24,349 nt of DNA. It comes from SZAS-79 sp031376265. GTDB taxonomy: Bacteria; Pseudomonadota; Gammaproteobacteria; Burkholderiales; SG8-39. Location of the stretch: positions 1 to 24,349 of the forward strand of contig JANMDK010000005.1 of the NCBI GenBank assembly GCA_031376265.1, given 5' to 3'. Every line of letters starts with the position of its first letter. Positions within the stretch are counted from its first letter, which is position 1. The translations under genes and the position numbers were made by a program. Positions 6,851 through 17,118 of the stretch are shown here, piece by piece. Under the pieces are notes generated by a model. It did no database searches and had not been told where the DNA came from. It worked only from the letters and a program-made list of their open reading frames with translations.

Positions 6851-9800
6851 CTAGTGGCGGACCGGCGAGCCCTTTCCTGCCAGCGCCGCCCCGCCGTGCA
6901 TCAGTCGCTGGCTGACGCGGCCCCGCGTTTTTCCTTCGGCCAGGGCGGGGACCCGCACCTTGATGTCGGTCTCGGAGCGCTTCCAGAACAGCGGACGCAG
7001 CGCTTCCTCGGTGAGCTCCGAAGCGGCGAGCTTGCGCACCTCGCCGCCTTCGAGCGCCCCGACCGGCACGCCGTCGCGGAACAGCACGCGGTTTCCGGCG
7101 ATGGCGGGCACGCGCGCTTCCGGCGTGATCACGCCGACGAGGTTTAGCGGATCCGCTGCGGAGATCGCAATCATTGCGCCGGTCTTCTCCTGCTTGCGCA
7201 CCGCGCGCAGGCGCCCGACCGCTTCGGGCAGCGCGAACTGCTCGCCCCCGAACCCTTTGACGAACCGGCCGCCGCGGATTTCGCCGCGCGCTTCCAGCCG
7301 GCGATAGACCCGCGCGAGATCGCGCCAGGGCGGCAGGCGGGATTCGCGCAGCAACAGCGAGCGGAACACGACCCCGTAGCGCTTGAGCAGGACGCGTGCG
7401 ATCGCCTCGGTGCGCGCGGCCTCGTCTTCAGGTTCCACGGCGCCGGCCGCCTCCAGCAGCGACCACCGTCCCGCGGTATCCACGCCGTAGGCCGAGGTCT
7501 TCTTGCCGCGCGGGTTCAAGCTCTTGCGCTTGTCCGGCGGCTGGAGGAGCGCGCGCAGGCCGCTGAAACTGTCGGCGGTGACCACGCCGGCGCCGGCCAG
7601 CTCGCCGAGAGCGCGCTCGACTTGAGTGCGCAGTAGCCCGGTGCCTGTCGCCAGCTCGTGGAAGAACGACGCACCGCGCTGGCGGAGCACATCAACGACC
7701 GCTCGCGCCTCCGATCCCATTAGCAACGACTCCGGCTGCGTCGTCGAGCGCCAAAGCGCGGCATGCTCGCGCCGCACGAGCGCCATCGGCGAGCTTTTCA
7801 GCGGCGCCCTGGCCTGGTCCGGCGGCGTCATGCGGCCCCAGGCTACGCGGCCCGAGAGGCAGAGCAAGTCGACCTGCTCCGGACCGTAGTCTTCAACGCG
7901 GCCCGCGAGCACATCTCGCTCCCATGCGCCCGCGGCCAGCTCGAACCCGTCGAGCTGCTCGATGACCGCCATGAGCCCCTCGGGGCCTTTCATACGGTCG
8001 CCTTCGGCCACGTGCTGCCAGTGCAGCAGGAAATTCATGAAGTCGGCCGCGGTGACCGCCTCGATCTCGGCGCGCAGGCGGTTGATCGTGTAGCGATGGA
8101 TCCGCGCCAGCAGCCGGCGGTCACACCATGCCCGCGGCGAGTCTTTGCGATCTAGTGTGAAGCGACCGCGCAGCGCCTTGCCTTCGACCTCCAGCGCGAT
8201 GAGCGCCGCATCCACCATCGCCGTGTCTTCGGAATTGAACGAATTGGCGAGCTCGCGCGCGGTCACCGGTCCGAGGATGTCGAGGCGTCCGCGCACCAGT
8301 TCCCTTGCCGCCTCGTCGCGCTCCCAGGTCCTGCGGAGGCGCTCGGGGATCTTCGGCTCGGCTGCTTGGGGAATGACCGCATTCAGTTCGTCGAAACGCT
8401 CGACGGCAACCCAGAAACCGCCGGCATCGTGCGCCCTGCCCGCCTCCACCAACGCGTCGAAGTGCGAGCGCCAGCCGGGCAGCGCTTCTTCGCCGCGGAT
8501 GAAGCCCGCAAGCAGCAGCGCGTCGTGCAGCTCGTCCGGGGAGTTGGCCTCCGGCCAGGCTTCCTGGCGCACGCGCTCGATGGCCGCCGGGTCGAGCGCA
8601 CCGAGGTCGTCTGCATTGCGTACTTGAGTTGCGCGGCGCGTGAAGACGGCGCGCGTCTTCCTTTCTTCCAGCGGCGCGTCGTCGAGGAAGGTATACACCT
8701 CGGAGTTGACGATCTCGTGGCAAAGCACCGAGGGCTCGGGCGTGTCGCGGCCGATGCAGCGGATCTCGCCGGCAAAGATGCGCTTGAGGTATTCGGTGAG
8801 GTGCGGCAGGTCCATCGCCTCCTCGAAGCAGTCGTGCATGGTCTGGTCGACCAGCGGGTGCTCGGGGACTTCCCTCGCGCCCTGGATGTTGTCCTGACAC
8901 GCGGCGGCATCCGGGAAGACCGAGGTGAGGATCTCCTCGGCGATCATGCGCTGGATCTGCGGCGCGAGCTTTACGCCGTTGCGCATGCGCGGCACCGCGA
9001 GCGCGAGCGTGGTCACCCAGCGCCAGCGCGTCTCGAAGATCGGCGAGGCGAGCACCGCCTGGCAGAGCGTCGCCTTGATGGTGTTCGGGTGGAGGTAGCG
9101 GAACACCTCCTCCAGTGGGAACGAGTGCGCCGGCCCGAGGGAGAGGATCAGCCCGTCTTCGGTCGCCGCGGCCTGAAGCTCGAAGTTGAAGGTGTGACAG
9201 AACTTCTTGCGCAACGCCAGGCCCCAGGCCTTGTTGATGCGACTCCCTAATGGTGCGTGTAGCACGAGCTGCATTCCGCCGGCTTCGTCGAAGAATCTTT
9301 CGAGCACCAGCGTATCGGCAGTTGGAATCACGCCGAGAGCGCGCTTGCCTTCCGCGAGGTATTCGGCGGCCTGAAGTGCCGCGGCATTGGAAAGGCCGTA
9401 GTCCTTTTCGAACCACGCGATCGCCGGGGCGAGCGCACCTTCGGTTCGCGGCACCTCGGGACCGGGCAGCAGCGCATCGGCCTGGCCGCGAAGGGTAGAA
9501 ACCGCGGCGCTGACTTCGTCGCTGCGCGAAGGTGCTTCCCCGAGCCAGAAAGGCATGGACGGCGGGTGGCCGTGCGCATCGGCCACGCGTACCACGCCGC
9601 CATTGACGCGCAGGATGCGCCACGAGGTGTTGCCCAGCTGGAACACGTCGCCGGGCAGCGACTCGATCGCAAAGTCTTCATTGAGCGTGCCGATGAACTG
9701 GCCTTCGGGCTCGAGCACCACGCGGTAGTCGAAGACCTCGGGGATTGCGCCGCCGGACAGGATCGCCGTCATGCGGGACGACGGCCGCGCCCGCAGCTTG

Positions 9801-11284
9801 CGGTTGACTGCGTCGTAGTGGATCAGCGCGGCTCGCTGGCCCCGCTTGCTCGCATAGCCAATGGCCAGCATGCGCACCACTTCCTCGAACCGCGCTCTCT
9901 CGAGGTCGCGGTACGGGTACGAGCGCTTGTAGAGCTGGTAGAGCGCTTCCTCGTCCCACTCCTGCGCGCCGGTCTCGGCCACCACCTGCTGTGCGAGCAC
10001 GTCGATCGGTTGCGGCGGGATCGTCACGCGATCGAGCTCGCCCTCCTTCGCGGCGCGTAGCATGGCCGCACACTCGAGGAGGTCGTCCCGCGTGAGGGGG
10101 AAAACGCGTCCCTTGGGCAAACCGCTGACGGTATGCCCCGAGCGCCCGACGCGTTGCAGGAGCGTGGCGATCCGGTGCGGCGAGGAAATCTGGCAGACGA
10201 GGTCGACGTGGCCGATGTCGATGCCGAGCTCTAGCGAGGCCGTGGCGATGAGCACCTTGAGCTTTCCATCGCGCAGCCTGGCCTCCGCCTCCAGCCGCAC
10301 ATCCTTGGCGAGGCTGCCGTGGTGCGCGGCGACGTTGTCCGCGCCGATGCGGTCCGAGAGCTGGTGCGCCATGCGTTCTGCGAGACGCCGCGTGTTGACG
10401 AAGATCAGTGTGGTGCGATGCTCGTTGATCAGGCCGACCAGCCTCTCGTAGATCTCCTGCCAGACCTCGTGCGACATCACCGCCTCGAGCGGCGAGCCCG
10501 GCACTTCGATGGCGAGATCCATCCTGCGCTTGTGGCCGCGGTTGACAATCGCGCACTGACGAAACAGCGGTCCGTTGTCCGTCCCGACCAGGAAGCGCGC
10601 GACTTCCTCAATTGGCTTCTGCGTGGCCGAGAGGCCGATGCGCTGCAGCCTTCGGCCGCAAACGTGATCGAGCCGCTCCAGGGAAAGCGCAAGGTGCGCG
10701 CCGCGCCGCGTCGGGATGACCGCGTGGATTTCGTCGACGATCACAGTGGTGGCGGTGGCCAGCATCGCGCGCGACTTGGCGGCCGTCAGCAATAGGTAAA
10801 GCGATTCGGGCGTGGTGACGAGGATATGCGGCGGCTTCTTGAGCATCGCCGCGCGCTCCGACTGGGGCGTGTCGCTGCTGCGCACTGCGGCCGTGATTTT
10901 CACCGGCGGCAGGCCGGCCTCCTCCGCGATCTGCCGGATCTCGCGCCTCGGCTCGGCGAGGTTCTTGTGGATGTCGGCCGAGAGCGCCTTCAGCGGCGAG
11001 ACATACAGAATGCGCACTTCGTCCGGCAGCGCCTTTTCGAGCCCTTCCCGAAACAGCTGGTCGATCGAGGTGAGGAAAGCCGCGAGCGTCTTGCCGGATC
11101 CGGTTGGCGCGGCGATCAGCGCATGGCCGCCGGAGCGGATTGCGCGCCAGCCTTCGACCTGCGCCTCGGGGGGCGGCATCACCTCGCCCTCCCGCGCGAA
11201 GCGCGCGGCCCACCATTTCTGCACTACGGGATGGAAATCAGGCGGGATGACCGAGGGAGGAGTTGCGGGAGTAACTGCGGGCAT
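6851..11284 (-). CDS. lhr: Lhr-family superfamily 2 ATP-dependent helicase
   Basis: A 1477-residue protein, close to the 1538 residues of E. coli Lhr, so it has both the helicase core and the long C-terminal extension. Lhr proteins are ATP-driven 3'-5' translocases that unwind DNA and DNA:RNA hybrids and are linked to DNA repair. Seen: Walker A A-P-T-G-S-G-K-T at 59-66, motif Ib/TPES region at 158-161, D-E-I-H at 184-187, S-A-T at 219-221, and motif VI Q-R-V-G-R-S-G-H at 377-384, preceded by ATASLELGID at 347-356. The ATG at 11284-11282 has only a weak ribosome site; no better in-frame start is visible. The gene stands alone, convergent with the kinase gene. Confidence 0.96.
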   Translation of the reverse strand: MPAVTPATPPSVIPPDFHPVVQKWWAARFAREGEVMPPPEAQVEGWRAIRSGGHALIAAPTGSGKTLAAFLTSIDQLFREGLEKALPDEVRILYVSPLKALSADIHKNLAEPRREIRQIAEEAGLPPVKITAAVRSSDTPQSERAAMLKKPPHILVTTPESLYLLLTAAKSRAMLATATTVIVDEIHAVIPTRRGAHLALSLERLDHVCGRRLQRIGLSATQKPIEEVARFLVGTDNGPLFRQCAIVNRGHKRRMDLAIEVPGSPLEAVMSHEVWQEIYERLVGLINEHRTTLIFVNTRRLAERMAHQLSDRIGADNVAAHHGSLAKDVRLEAEARLRDGKLKVLIATASLELGIDIGHVDLVCQISSPHRIATLLQRVGRSGHTVSGLPKGRVFPLTRDDLLECAAMLRAAKEGELDRVTIPPQPIDVLAQQVVAETGAQEWDEEALYQLYKRSYPYRDLERARFEEVVRMLAIGYASKRGQRAALIHYDAVNRKLRARPSSRMTAILSGGAIPEVFDYRVVLEPEGQFIGTLNEDFAIESLPGDVFQLGNTSWRILRVNGGVVRVADAHGHPPSMPFWLGEAPSRSDEVSAAVSTLRGQADALLPGPEVPRTEGALAPAIAWFEKDYGLSNAAALQAAEYLAEGKRALGVIPTADTLVLERFFDEAGGMQLVLHAPLGSRINKAWGLALRKKFCHTFNFELQAAATEDGLILSLGPAHSFPLEEVFRYLHPNTIKATLCQAVLASPIFETRWRWVTTLALAVPRMRNGVKLAPQIQRMIAEEILTSVFPDAAACQDNIQGAREVPEHPLVDQTMHDCFEEAMDLPHLTEYLKRIFAGEIRCIGRDTPEPSVLCHEIVNSEVYTFLDDAPLEERKTRAVFTRRATQVRNADDLGALDPAAIERVRQEAWPEANSPDELHDALLLAGFIRGEEALPGWRSHFDALVEAGRAHDAGGFWVAVERFDELNAVIPQAAEPKIPERLRRTWERDEAARELVRGRLDILGPVTARELANSFNSEDTAMVDAALIALEVEGKALRGRFTLDRKDSPRAWCDRRLLARIHRYTINRLRAEIEAVTAADFMNFLLHWQHVAEGDRMKGPEGLMAVIEQLDGFELAAGAWERDVLAGRVEDYGPEQVDLLCLSGRVAWGRMTPPDQARAPLKSSPMALVRREHAALWRSTTQPESLLMGSEARAVVDVLRQRGASFFHELATGTGLLRTQVERALGELAGAGVVTADSFSGLRALLQPPDKRKSLNPRGKKTSAYGVDTAGRWSLLEAAGAVEPEDEAARTEAIARVLLKRYGVVFRSLLLRESRLPPWRDLARVYRRLEARGEIRGGRFVKGFGGEQFALPEAVGRLRAVRKQEKTGAMIAISAADPLNLVGVITPEARVPAIAGNRVLFRDGVPVGALEGGEVRKLAASELTEEALRPLFWKRSETDIKVRVPALAEGKTRGRVSQRLMHGGAALAGKGSPVRH

Positions 11285-11626
11285 GCGTCATTTTAACGCT
11301 GCGAAAATGAATGTCCCCCGCCTTGTCGCAGGGCCTTTGCGTTTCCTCAAACCGTGAGGTTCAAGACGGTCGCTTCCCGGCCACATCAGGCCCATTAACC
11401 GGGCTAGGGAGAGAGAGCCACCCGGAAACAAGCACAACAGCGGCACTATGGTCGGCAACCTGAGAGGTCAATCCCAGTTGTTGAAACGCGAGACCCGCAG
11501 CACGCGGGGGACAGCAGCAATTTAACGAGACCGCGACGGCAATGCTGTAAGAGGATTCCCATTTCGCCGTAGGAACGACCGAGGCTTGCTTTGCTAAACT
11601 CAGCGCCCATCCCAAGGAGAGCAGCG
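11285..11626. other. 342-base intergenic region without a convincing gene
   Basis: This lies between the divergent helicase and decarboxylase-like genes. Open frames here on the minus strand run through into the coding sequence of the plus-strand gene and look like chance frames. A short hairpin CCTCA/TGAGG occurs at 11346-11360 and a 5-base GC stem near 11500-11515, neither followed by a T run. TGCTAAACT ending at 11600 could be an extended -10 box for the plus-strand gene, but no good -35 box sits upstream. I see no RNA gene, repeat or mobile-element end. Confidence 0.5.
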
Positions 11627-12022
11627 ATGAGCGAAAAGAAAACCACGGAGGACCGCCGCGCAACCGGGCGCAAAGTCATGGCGGAAGTGCTCGGAGCGCC
11701 GTACTGCGAGCGCCGCGACGCCTCGACGAACGATTTCAACGCGCCGATCCGCGAGCTCAGCGAAACCTTCGCCTATGGCTCGCTCTGGACCCGGCCCGGC
11801 ATCGACCGCAAGACGCGCAGCCTCGTCACCCTCGGGATGCTGACGGCACTCAACCGCCCGCACGAGATGGCGATCCACCTCGAAGGCGCGGTCAACAACG
11901 GCTGCACGGTCGAGGAAATCCGCGAGACCCTGACCCACACCGTGGCTTACTGCGGTTTCCCGGCGGCGATCGATGCATTGCGCGCTGCAGAGGGATTCCT
12001 GCGCGATCGGAAGATGCTGTGA
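11627..12022 (+). CDS. Carboxymuconolactone decarboxylase family protein (PcaC-like)
   Basis: A 131-residue protein, normal for single-domain members. 4-Carboxymuconolactone decarboxylase acts in the protocatechuate branch of the beta-ketoadipate pathway, but the family also includes other small acid decarboxylases and AhpD-like peroxidases. Seen: L-W-T-R-P-G-I-D-R-K-T-R-S-L-V-T at 54-69, then A-L-N-R-P-H-E-M-A-I-H-L at 74-85 and N-N-G-C-T-V-E-E-I-R-E at 90-100. The pattern is PcaC-like, and there is no CXXC motif, which argues against an AhpD peroxidase. AAGGAGA six bases upstream fixes ATG 11627. The stop lies inside the start of the next gene (GTGA), so it is coupled to a Bug receptor rather than to other pca genes. 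The true substrate is open. Confidence 0.85.
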   Translation: MSEKKTTEDRRATGRKVMAEVLGAPYCERRDASTNDFNAPIRELSETFAYGSLWTRPGIDRKTRSLVTLGMLTALNRPHEMAIHLEGAVNNGCTVEEIRETLTHTVAYCGFPAAIDALRAAEGFLRDRKML

Positions 12023-12975
12023 GGCGATCTCTCCTACTGGCACTTGCCCTCCTGGCCTCTCCGGCGGTCGCCGACTACCCCGACCAGCCGATCCGCCTCG
12101 TCGTCCCCTTCGCCGCAGGCGGCGGCACCGACGTGATGGGACGCATGTTCGGGCAGAAAATGTCTGAGGCTTGGAAGGTCCCGGTGGTCGTCGACAACCG
12201 GCCCGGCGCCGGCGGCACCATCGGCTCGACGGCTGTGGCCAAGGCCGCTCCGGACGGATACACCGTGCTGCTCGGCAGCATCAGCACGCATGCGATCTCG
12301 CCCGCCCTATACGCGAAGATGCCCTACGACCCGGTCAAGGATTTCGTGCCGATCGCCCGCGCCGGCATCACGCCCTTCGTGATGACGATTCATCCGGGCG
12401 TCCCGGCCAACACCGTGGGCGAACTGATTTCCCTCGCCAAGGCCAGCCCGAACAAATACGACTACGCGTCTTCCGGCAACGGCACGACCAGCCACCTTTG
12501 CGGCGCGCTGTTTACCCAGCTGGCGGGCGTGCAGATGAACCACATCCCCTACAAGGCCAACGCGCCGGGCCTCACCGACCTCCTCGGCGGCCGCGTGACC
12601 TTCATGTTCGACAACATCATCGCCATGCAGCCGCATATCCGCGCCGGCAAGCTCAAGGCGCTGGCCGTCACCGGCCACGAGCGCGTGTCGAGCCTGCCCG
12701 GCGTGCCGACGATGATCGAAGCCGGCCTGCCGGCGTACGAAGTCATCGGCTGGTTCGGCCTGTGGGCGCCGGCCGGCACGCCGCGGCCCGTGACGGCAAA
12801 GCTCATCGCAGAGTTCACCCGGATCATGCGCGAGCCGGATGTGAAGGCACGCGCCGAGGAACTGGGCGTCGACTTCAGCCAGCAGCAGACGGGCGAGGAG
12901 TTCGGCGGCTTCGTGCAGAAGGAGATCGTCAAGTGGCGCCGCATCGCACGGGACGCGGGCGCGAAGCTGGATTAA
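12019..12975 (+). CDS. Bug/TctC-family extracytoplasmic solute receptor
   Basis: A 318-residue periplasmic binding protein of the tripartite tricarboxylate transporter receptor family, very abundant in Burkholderiales and often lacking its own membrane partners. It starts with GTG at 12019, overlapping the previous stop by four bases. Signal peptide: MRRSLLLALALLASPAVA, cleaved before DYPDQP. Family marks are the ligand loops P-F-A-A-G-G-G-T-D at about 29-37 and around residues 85-90, and the later R-P-G-A-G-G and A-P-D-G-Y-T motifs. No TctA/TctB membrane genes are in the window. Coupling to the decarboxylase-like gene hints that the ligand is a carboxylate related to that enzyme. Confidence 0.93.
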   Translation: MRRSLLLALALLASPAVADYPDQPIRLVVPFAAGGGTDVMGRMFGQKMSEAWKVPVVVDNRPGAGGTIGSTAVAKAAPDGYTVLLGSISTHAISPALYAKMPYDPVKDFVPIARAGITPFVMTIHPGVPANTVGELISLAKASPNKYDYASSGNGTTSHLCGALFTQLAGVQMNHIPYKANAPGLTDLLGGRVTFMFDNIIAMQPHIRAGKLKALAVTGHERVSSLPGVPTMIEAGLPAYEVIGWFGLWAPAGTPRPVTAKLIAEFTRIMREPDVKARAEELGVDFSQQQTGEEFGGFVQKEIVKWRRIARDAGAKLD

Positions 12976-13033
12976 TTCCTGAACTTTATTTTCCAAGATC
13001 GTTGACTGGCGCAGCTCTTCGAGTATTTTTGTT

Positions 13034-13046
13034 CCGGTACCGGTAC
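13034..13046. repeat. Tandem CGGTAC forming overlapping palindromes
   Basis: CGGTAC occurs twice in direct succession (13035-13040, 13041-13046). It creates the palindromes CCGGTACCGG at 13034-13043 and GTACCGGTAC at 13037-13046. It lies about 100 bases before the DUF899 gene in a 170-base gap with no other gene, and could be a protein-binding site. No promoter boxes are clear beside it. Confidence 0.35.
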
Positions 13047-13145
13047 ATTCGCGCCCGGACCTGCCGATTCCCTTATGTGTCCCAGCCCTCCGACGGAGGC
13101 AATCGGGTCCGTTACATTTTGGGTCTTTCCAGAAGGAGCAGGCTC

Positions 13146-13847
13146 ATGGCGAACGACCAATCCCTCACACCGGCCAAGGAACTCGCGGCCAAAGGCAAAA
13201 CGCACTTTCCCAACGAAAGCAACGCCTACCGCAGCGCGCGCACGGCCCTGCTCGCCGAAGAGATCGAGCTTCGACGCCATATCGAGCGCGTTGCCGAGCA
13301 GCGGCGCCAACTCCCGCCCGGCGGCGAGGTAAAACGGGACTATCGCTTTACCGGGGAGAAAGGACCGGTGACGCTCGCCGGCCTCTTCGGTGACAAGGAC
13401 ACCCTCGCCATCTACAGCTACATGTACGGGCCGCAGCGCAAGGCGCCCTGCCCCATGTGCACTTCGATCATGAACTCGTGGGAGATGCATGTGCCGGACA
13501 TTGAGGACCGGGTCGCCTTCGCGATGACGGCGCGCTCGCCGATCGAGCGGCTGGTCGCGGCCAAGAAGGCCCGCGGCTGGAAGAACCTCAAGGTCTACGC
13601 GGACACCGAGGGCGATTTCACGCGCGATTACGTCAGCGCCGAGGATGCGGACATGCCCGGTTACACCGTGTTCACGAAAAAGGACGGTGCAATCCGCCAT
13701 TTCTGGAGCGGCGAGATAAGCGGCGACATGGCCGATCCGGGACAAGATCCGCGCGGCGCGCCGGACCTAGATTCCCTTTGGCCGTTGCTCGACACGACGC
13801 CTGAAGGCCGCGGCGACTGGTACCCGAAACTCGAGTATGGAAAGTAG
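13146..13847 (+). CDS. DUF899 family thioredoxin-like protein
   Basis: A 233-residue cytoplasmic protein. The ATG at 13146 is set by an AAGGAG site eight bases upstream; the frame stays open far upstream but that part is out of frame with the receptor gene and is noise. The layout matches DUF899: an N-terminal helical part (LLAEEIELRRHIERVAEQRR at 35-54), then R-D-Y-R-F-T-G at 64-70, a thioredoxin-like fold with C-P-M-C at 102-105, and a C-terminal F-W-S-G-E block at 186-190. The CXXC pair may be redox active. Biochemical function is not established for this family. The gene converges on the M20 hydrolase gene with 59 bases between them. Confidence 0.88.
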   Translation: MANDQSLTPAKELAAKGKTHFPNESNAYRSARTALLAEEIELRRHIERVAEQRRQLPPGGEVKRDYRFTGEKGPVTLAGLFGDKDTLAIYSYMYGPQRKAPCPMCTSIMNSWEMHVPDIEDRVAFAMTARSPIERLVAAKKARGWKNLKVYADTEGDFTRDYVSAEDADMPGYTVFTKKDGAIRHFWSGEISGDMADPGQDPRGAPDLDSLWPLLDTTPEGRGDWYPKLEYGK

Positions 13848-13906
13848 CGTCGAGGCGGTGAAGGCATTCTTCGACGAGTTCGTCGAGGCCTTCGCCTCTT
13901 TCGTCG

Positions 13907-15097
13907 CTACGCGGCCTTGAGCCGTGTCTCGACGAGGTGCCCGAAAAACGCCGCGCCGAGCGGCAGCGCATCGTCGTTGAAGTCATAGCTCGGGTTGTGG
14001 ACCTCGCAGGCCAGCCCGCTGCCGTCTCCGGGGCCGTTGCCGATGTTGATGTAACAGCCGGGTACCCGCTCCAGCATGTACGAGAAGTCCTCCGAGCCCA
14101 TGACGAGGTCGGGATTGCGGTTGACGTTCTGCTCTCCGACGAGGTCGTTGCAGATCCTCGCGGCGAACTCCGCTTCCTTGATGTCGTTGACCGTGGGATT
14201 GAAGAGCACGCGGAAATCCACTTCCGCCGTCGCGCCCGCCGCCTCCGCGGTGCCCTTGGCGATGCGCCTCATCGAAGCCTCGAGCTTCTGCATCACGTCC
14301 TTGCTGAAGGCGCGCGCGGTGCCGCCGAGCTGCGCCGTCTGCGGAATCACGTTGTAGGCATCCCCCGCATGGATCTTGGTGACCGAGAGCACCGCGGTGT
14401 CGATCGGCCGGACGTTGCGCGCCACGATGGTCTGCAGCGCGACGGCGATCTGCGCCGCCACGAGCGCTGCGTCCACGCCCGTTTCCGGCCGCGCACCATG
14501 CGAGCCTTTGCCGGTGACCTTGATGTCGAAGAAGGCGCCGCCGGCCATCATCGGGCCGGCTTTCACGTTGAACTTGCCGACCGCGATGCTTGGCCGGTTG
14601 TGCATGCCGAAGATCGCCTCGCACGGAAACTTCTCGAACAGGCCCTCGTCGACCATGGCCTTGGCCCCGCCGAGGCCCTCCTCGGCCGGCTGGAAGATGA
14701 AGTGCACGATGCCGTCGAATTTCTTCGTCTCGGCGAGGTACTTGGCGGCGCCGAGCAGCATGGTGGTGTGGCCGTCGTGGCCGCAGGCGTGCATGCGCCC
14801 GGTGTGCGTCGAGCGATGGTCGAACGTATTGGCTTCCTCGATCGGCAGCGCATCCATGTCGGCGCGCAGGCCGATGGCCCGCGTGCTTTTGCCCGCCCTG
14901 AGGGTGCCGACGACGCCCGTCTTGCCCAGGCCGCGGTGCACTTCCATGCCGAATGCCTTCAGCTTGGCGGCAACGAGGTCCGAAGTGCGCGTCTCCTGGA
15001 AGCCGAGCTCGGGATGCGCGTGGATGTCGCGCCGCCAGCCGGTCATCTCCGGGTGGATGGCGTAGAAATGCGGGTCGATGCGGTCCCTGGCGGTCAT
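13907..15097 (-). CDS. M20 family metallo-amidohydrolase (hippurate hydrolase/IAA-amino acid hydrolase type)
   Basis: A 396-residue cytoplasmic enzyme, normal length for the M20D group, which cleaves N-acyl amino acids or related amides. Metal ligands are recognisable: C105 and H107 in H-A-C-G-H-D-G-H, E139/E140 in Q-P-A-E-E-G, H166 in G-M-H-N-R-P, and H367 in V-H-N-P-S-Y-D-F-N-D. The N-terminal W-R-R-D-I-H-A-H-P-E-L-G-F block at 21-33 is diagnostic. AGGAGC upstream fixes the ATG at 15097. The frame continues open upstream across the ATPase gene but that is coding shadow. It follows the ABC ATPase gene by 41 bases and is likely the last gene of the import operon, so the imported compound is probably its substrate. 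Confidence 0.93.
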   Translation of the reverse strand: MTARDRIDPHFYAIHPEMTGWRRDIHAHPELGFQETRTSDLVAAKLKAFGMEVHRGLGKTGVVGTLRAGKSTRAIGLRADMDALPIEEANTFDHRSTHTGRMHACGHDGHTTMLLGAAKYLAETKKFDGIVHFIFQPAEEGLGGAKAMVDEGLFEKFPCEAIFGMHNRPSIAVGKFNVKAGPMMAGGAFFDIKVTGKGSHGARPETGVDAALVAAQIAVALQTIVARNVRPIDTAVLSVTKIHAGDAYNVIPQTAQLGGTARAFSKDVMQKLEASMRRIAKGTAEAAGATAEVDFRVLFNPTVNDIKEAEFAARICNDLVGEQNVNRNPDLVMGSEDFSYMLERVPGCYINIGNGPGDGSGLACEVHNPSYDFNDDALPLGAAFFGHLVETRLKAA

Positions 15098-15138
15098 GCG
15101 GGGCTCCTGAGGGTGAAAAACGCGGTAAAAGCGAGCCC

Positions 15139-16239
<1,101 letters not shown>

Positions 16240-16242
16240 CGG

Positions 16243-17118
16243 TTAGCCTTTCGTTGCGCCGGCGGTAAGCCCGGCGATGTAGTAGTCCATGAGGAACGCA
16301 TAGATGATCAGCGGAGGCGCGGCGCCGAGCAGCGCGCCGGTCATGATCTGGCCCCAGGTGAAGACGTCGCCCTTGATGAGTGTGGTGATGATGCCCACCG
16401 GCAGCACCAGCTGGTCGGCCGAGGTCGTGAATGCGAGCGGGTACAGGAACTGCGCCCAAGAGACGGTGAAAGCGAAGATCGTCGCGGCGATGATGCCGGG
16501 CAGCGCGACCGGGATGAAGATGCGCGTGAGAATCTGCAGGTAGCCGGCGCCGTCGATCAGCGCGGCCTCGTCCAGCTCCTTGGGGATGCTCGCGAAGTAG
16601 CCGATCATGATCCAGGTCGCGAAGGGCACCGTGAGCGTCGGGTAGAGCAGCACCAGCACGTACCAGCGGTTGATGAGCTCGATGCCCGTGTGCTCGGTGA
16701 TGAAGACGAAAATCTGGAAGAGCGGGATAAAGAGCAGCGTTTCCGGGATCAGGTAGGTCAGGAACACGCCGGTAGCCAGCGTCCCCGAGCCCCAGAATTT
16801 CATGCGCGACAGCGCAAACGCGGCGGGAACGCTGATCAGCATGGTGATCACTACCACCAGCACCGACACCAGGGCCGAGTTGCGGAAGAACGTGAGGTAG
16901 GTCGAAGAAGTCAGCAGCTCGATGTAGTTGTCCAGCGTCGGCGCAAAGACCCACCAGGGCGACAAGGCGGTGGAAATCTCCGCGTTCGTCTTGAGCGAGG
17001 TGATCAGCATGTACACCGGCGGGGTCAGGAAGAAGACCACGAAAATGCAAAGGAACACGTACGACCAGATCAGCGCGAACCGGCGGTCGGCCTTCATGCT
17101 GCGCGATTTCGCCGCCAT
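16243..17118 (-). CDS. ABC transporter permease (MalG/UgpE type)
   Basis: A 291-residue inner-membrane protein with about six hydrophobic segments, starting with one at about 14-36. The cytoplasmic EAA loop is D-E-A-A-L-I-D-G-A-G at about 197-206 followed by an I-P-V-A-L-P end, as in the second permease of CUT1 importers. The ATG at 17118-17116 shares a base with the stop of the other permease gene (TGATG). The frame runs open upstream but that portion is out of frame with the real permease gene. The C-terminal AGLTAGATKG is typical of the family. Confidence 0.94.
   Translation of the reverse strand: MAAKSRSMKADRRFALIWSYVFLCIFVVFFLTPPVYMLITSLKTNAEISTALSPWWVFAPTLDNYIELLTSSTYLTFFRNSALVSVLVVVITMLISVPAAFALSRMKFWGSGTLATGVFLTYLIPETLLFIPLFQIFVFITEHTGIELINRWYVLVLLYPTLTVPFATWIMIGYFASIPKELDEAALIDGAGYLQILTRIFIPVALPGIIAATIFAFTVSWAQFLYPLAFTTSADQLVLPVGIITTLIKGDVFTWGQIMTGALLGAAPPLIIYAFLMDYYIAGLTAGATKG

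Noticed and set aside
8691..8696. A third GTATAC palindrome
   Set aside because: It lies inside the helicase coding sequence, far from any promoter, and is expected by chance.
8121..9623. A 500-codon minus-strand frame inside the helicase gene
   Set aside because: It overlaps the Lhr coding sequence in another frame and is Arg/Ala/Gly rich without motifs.
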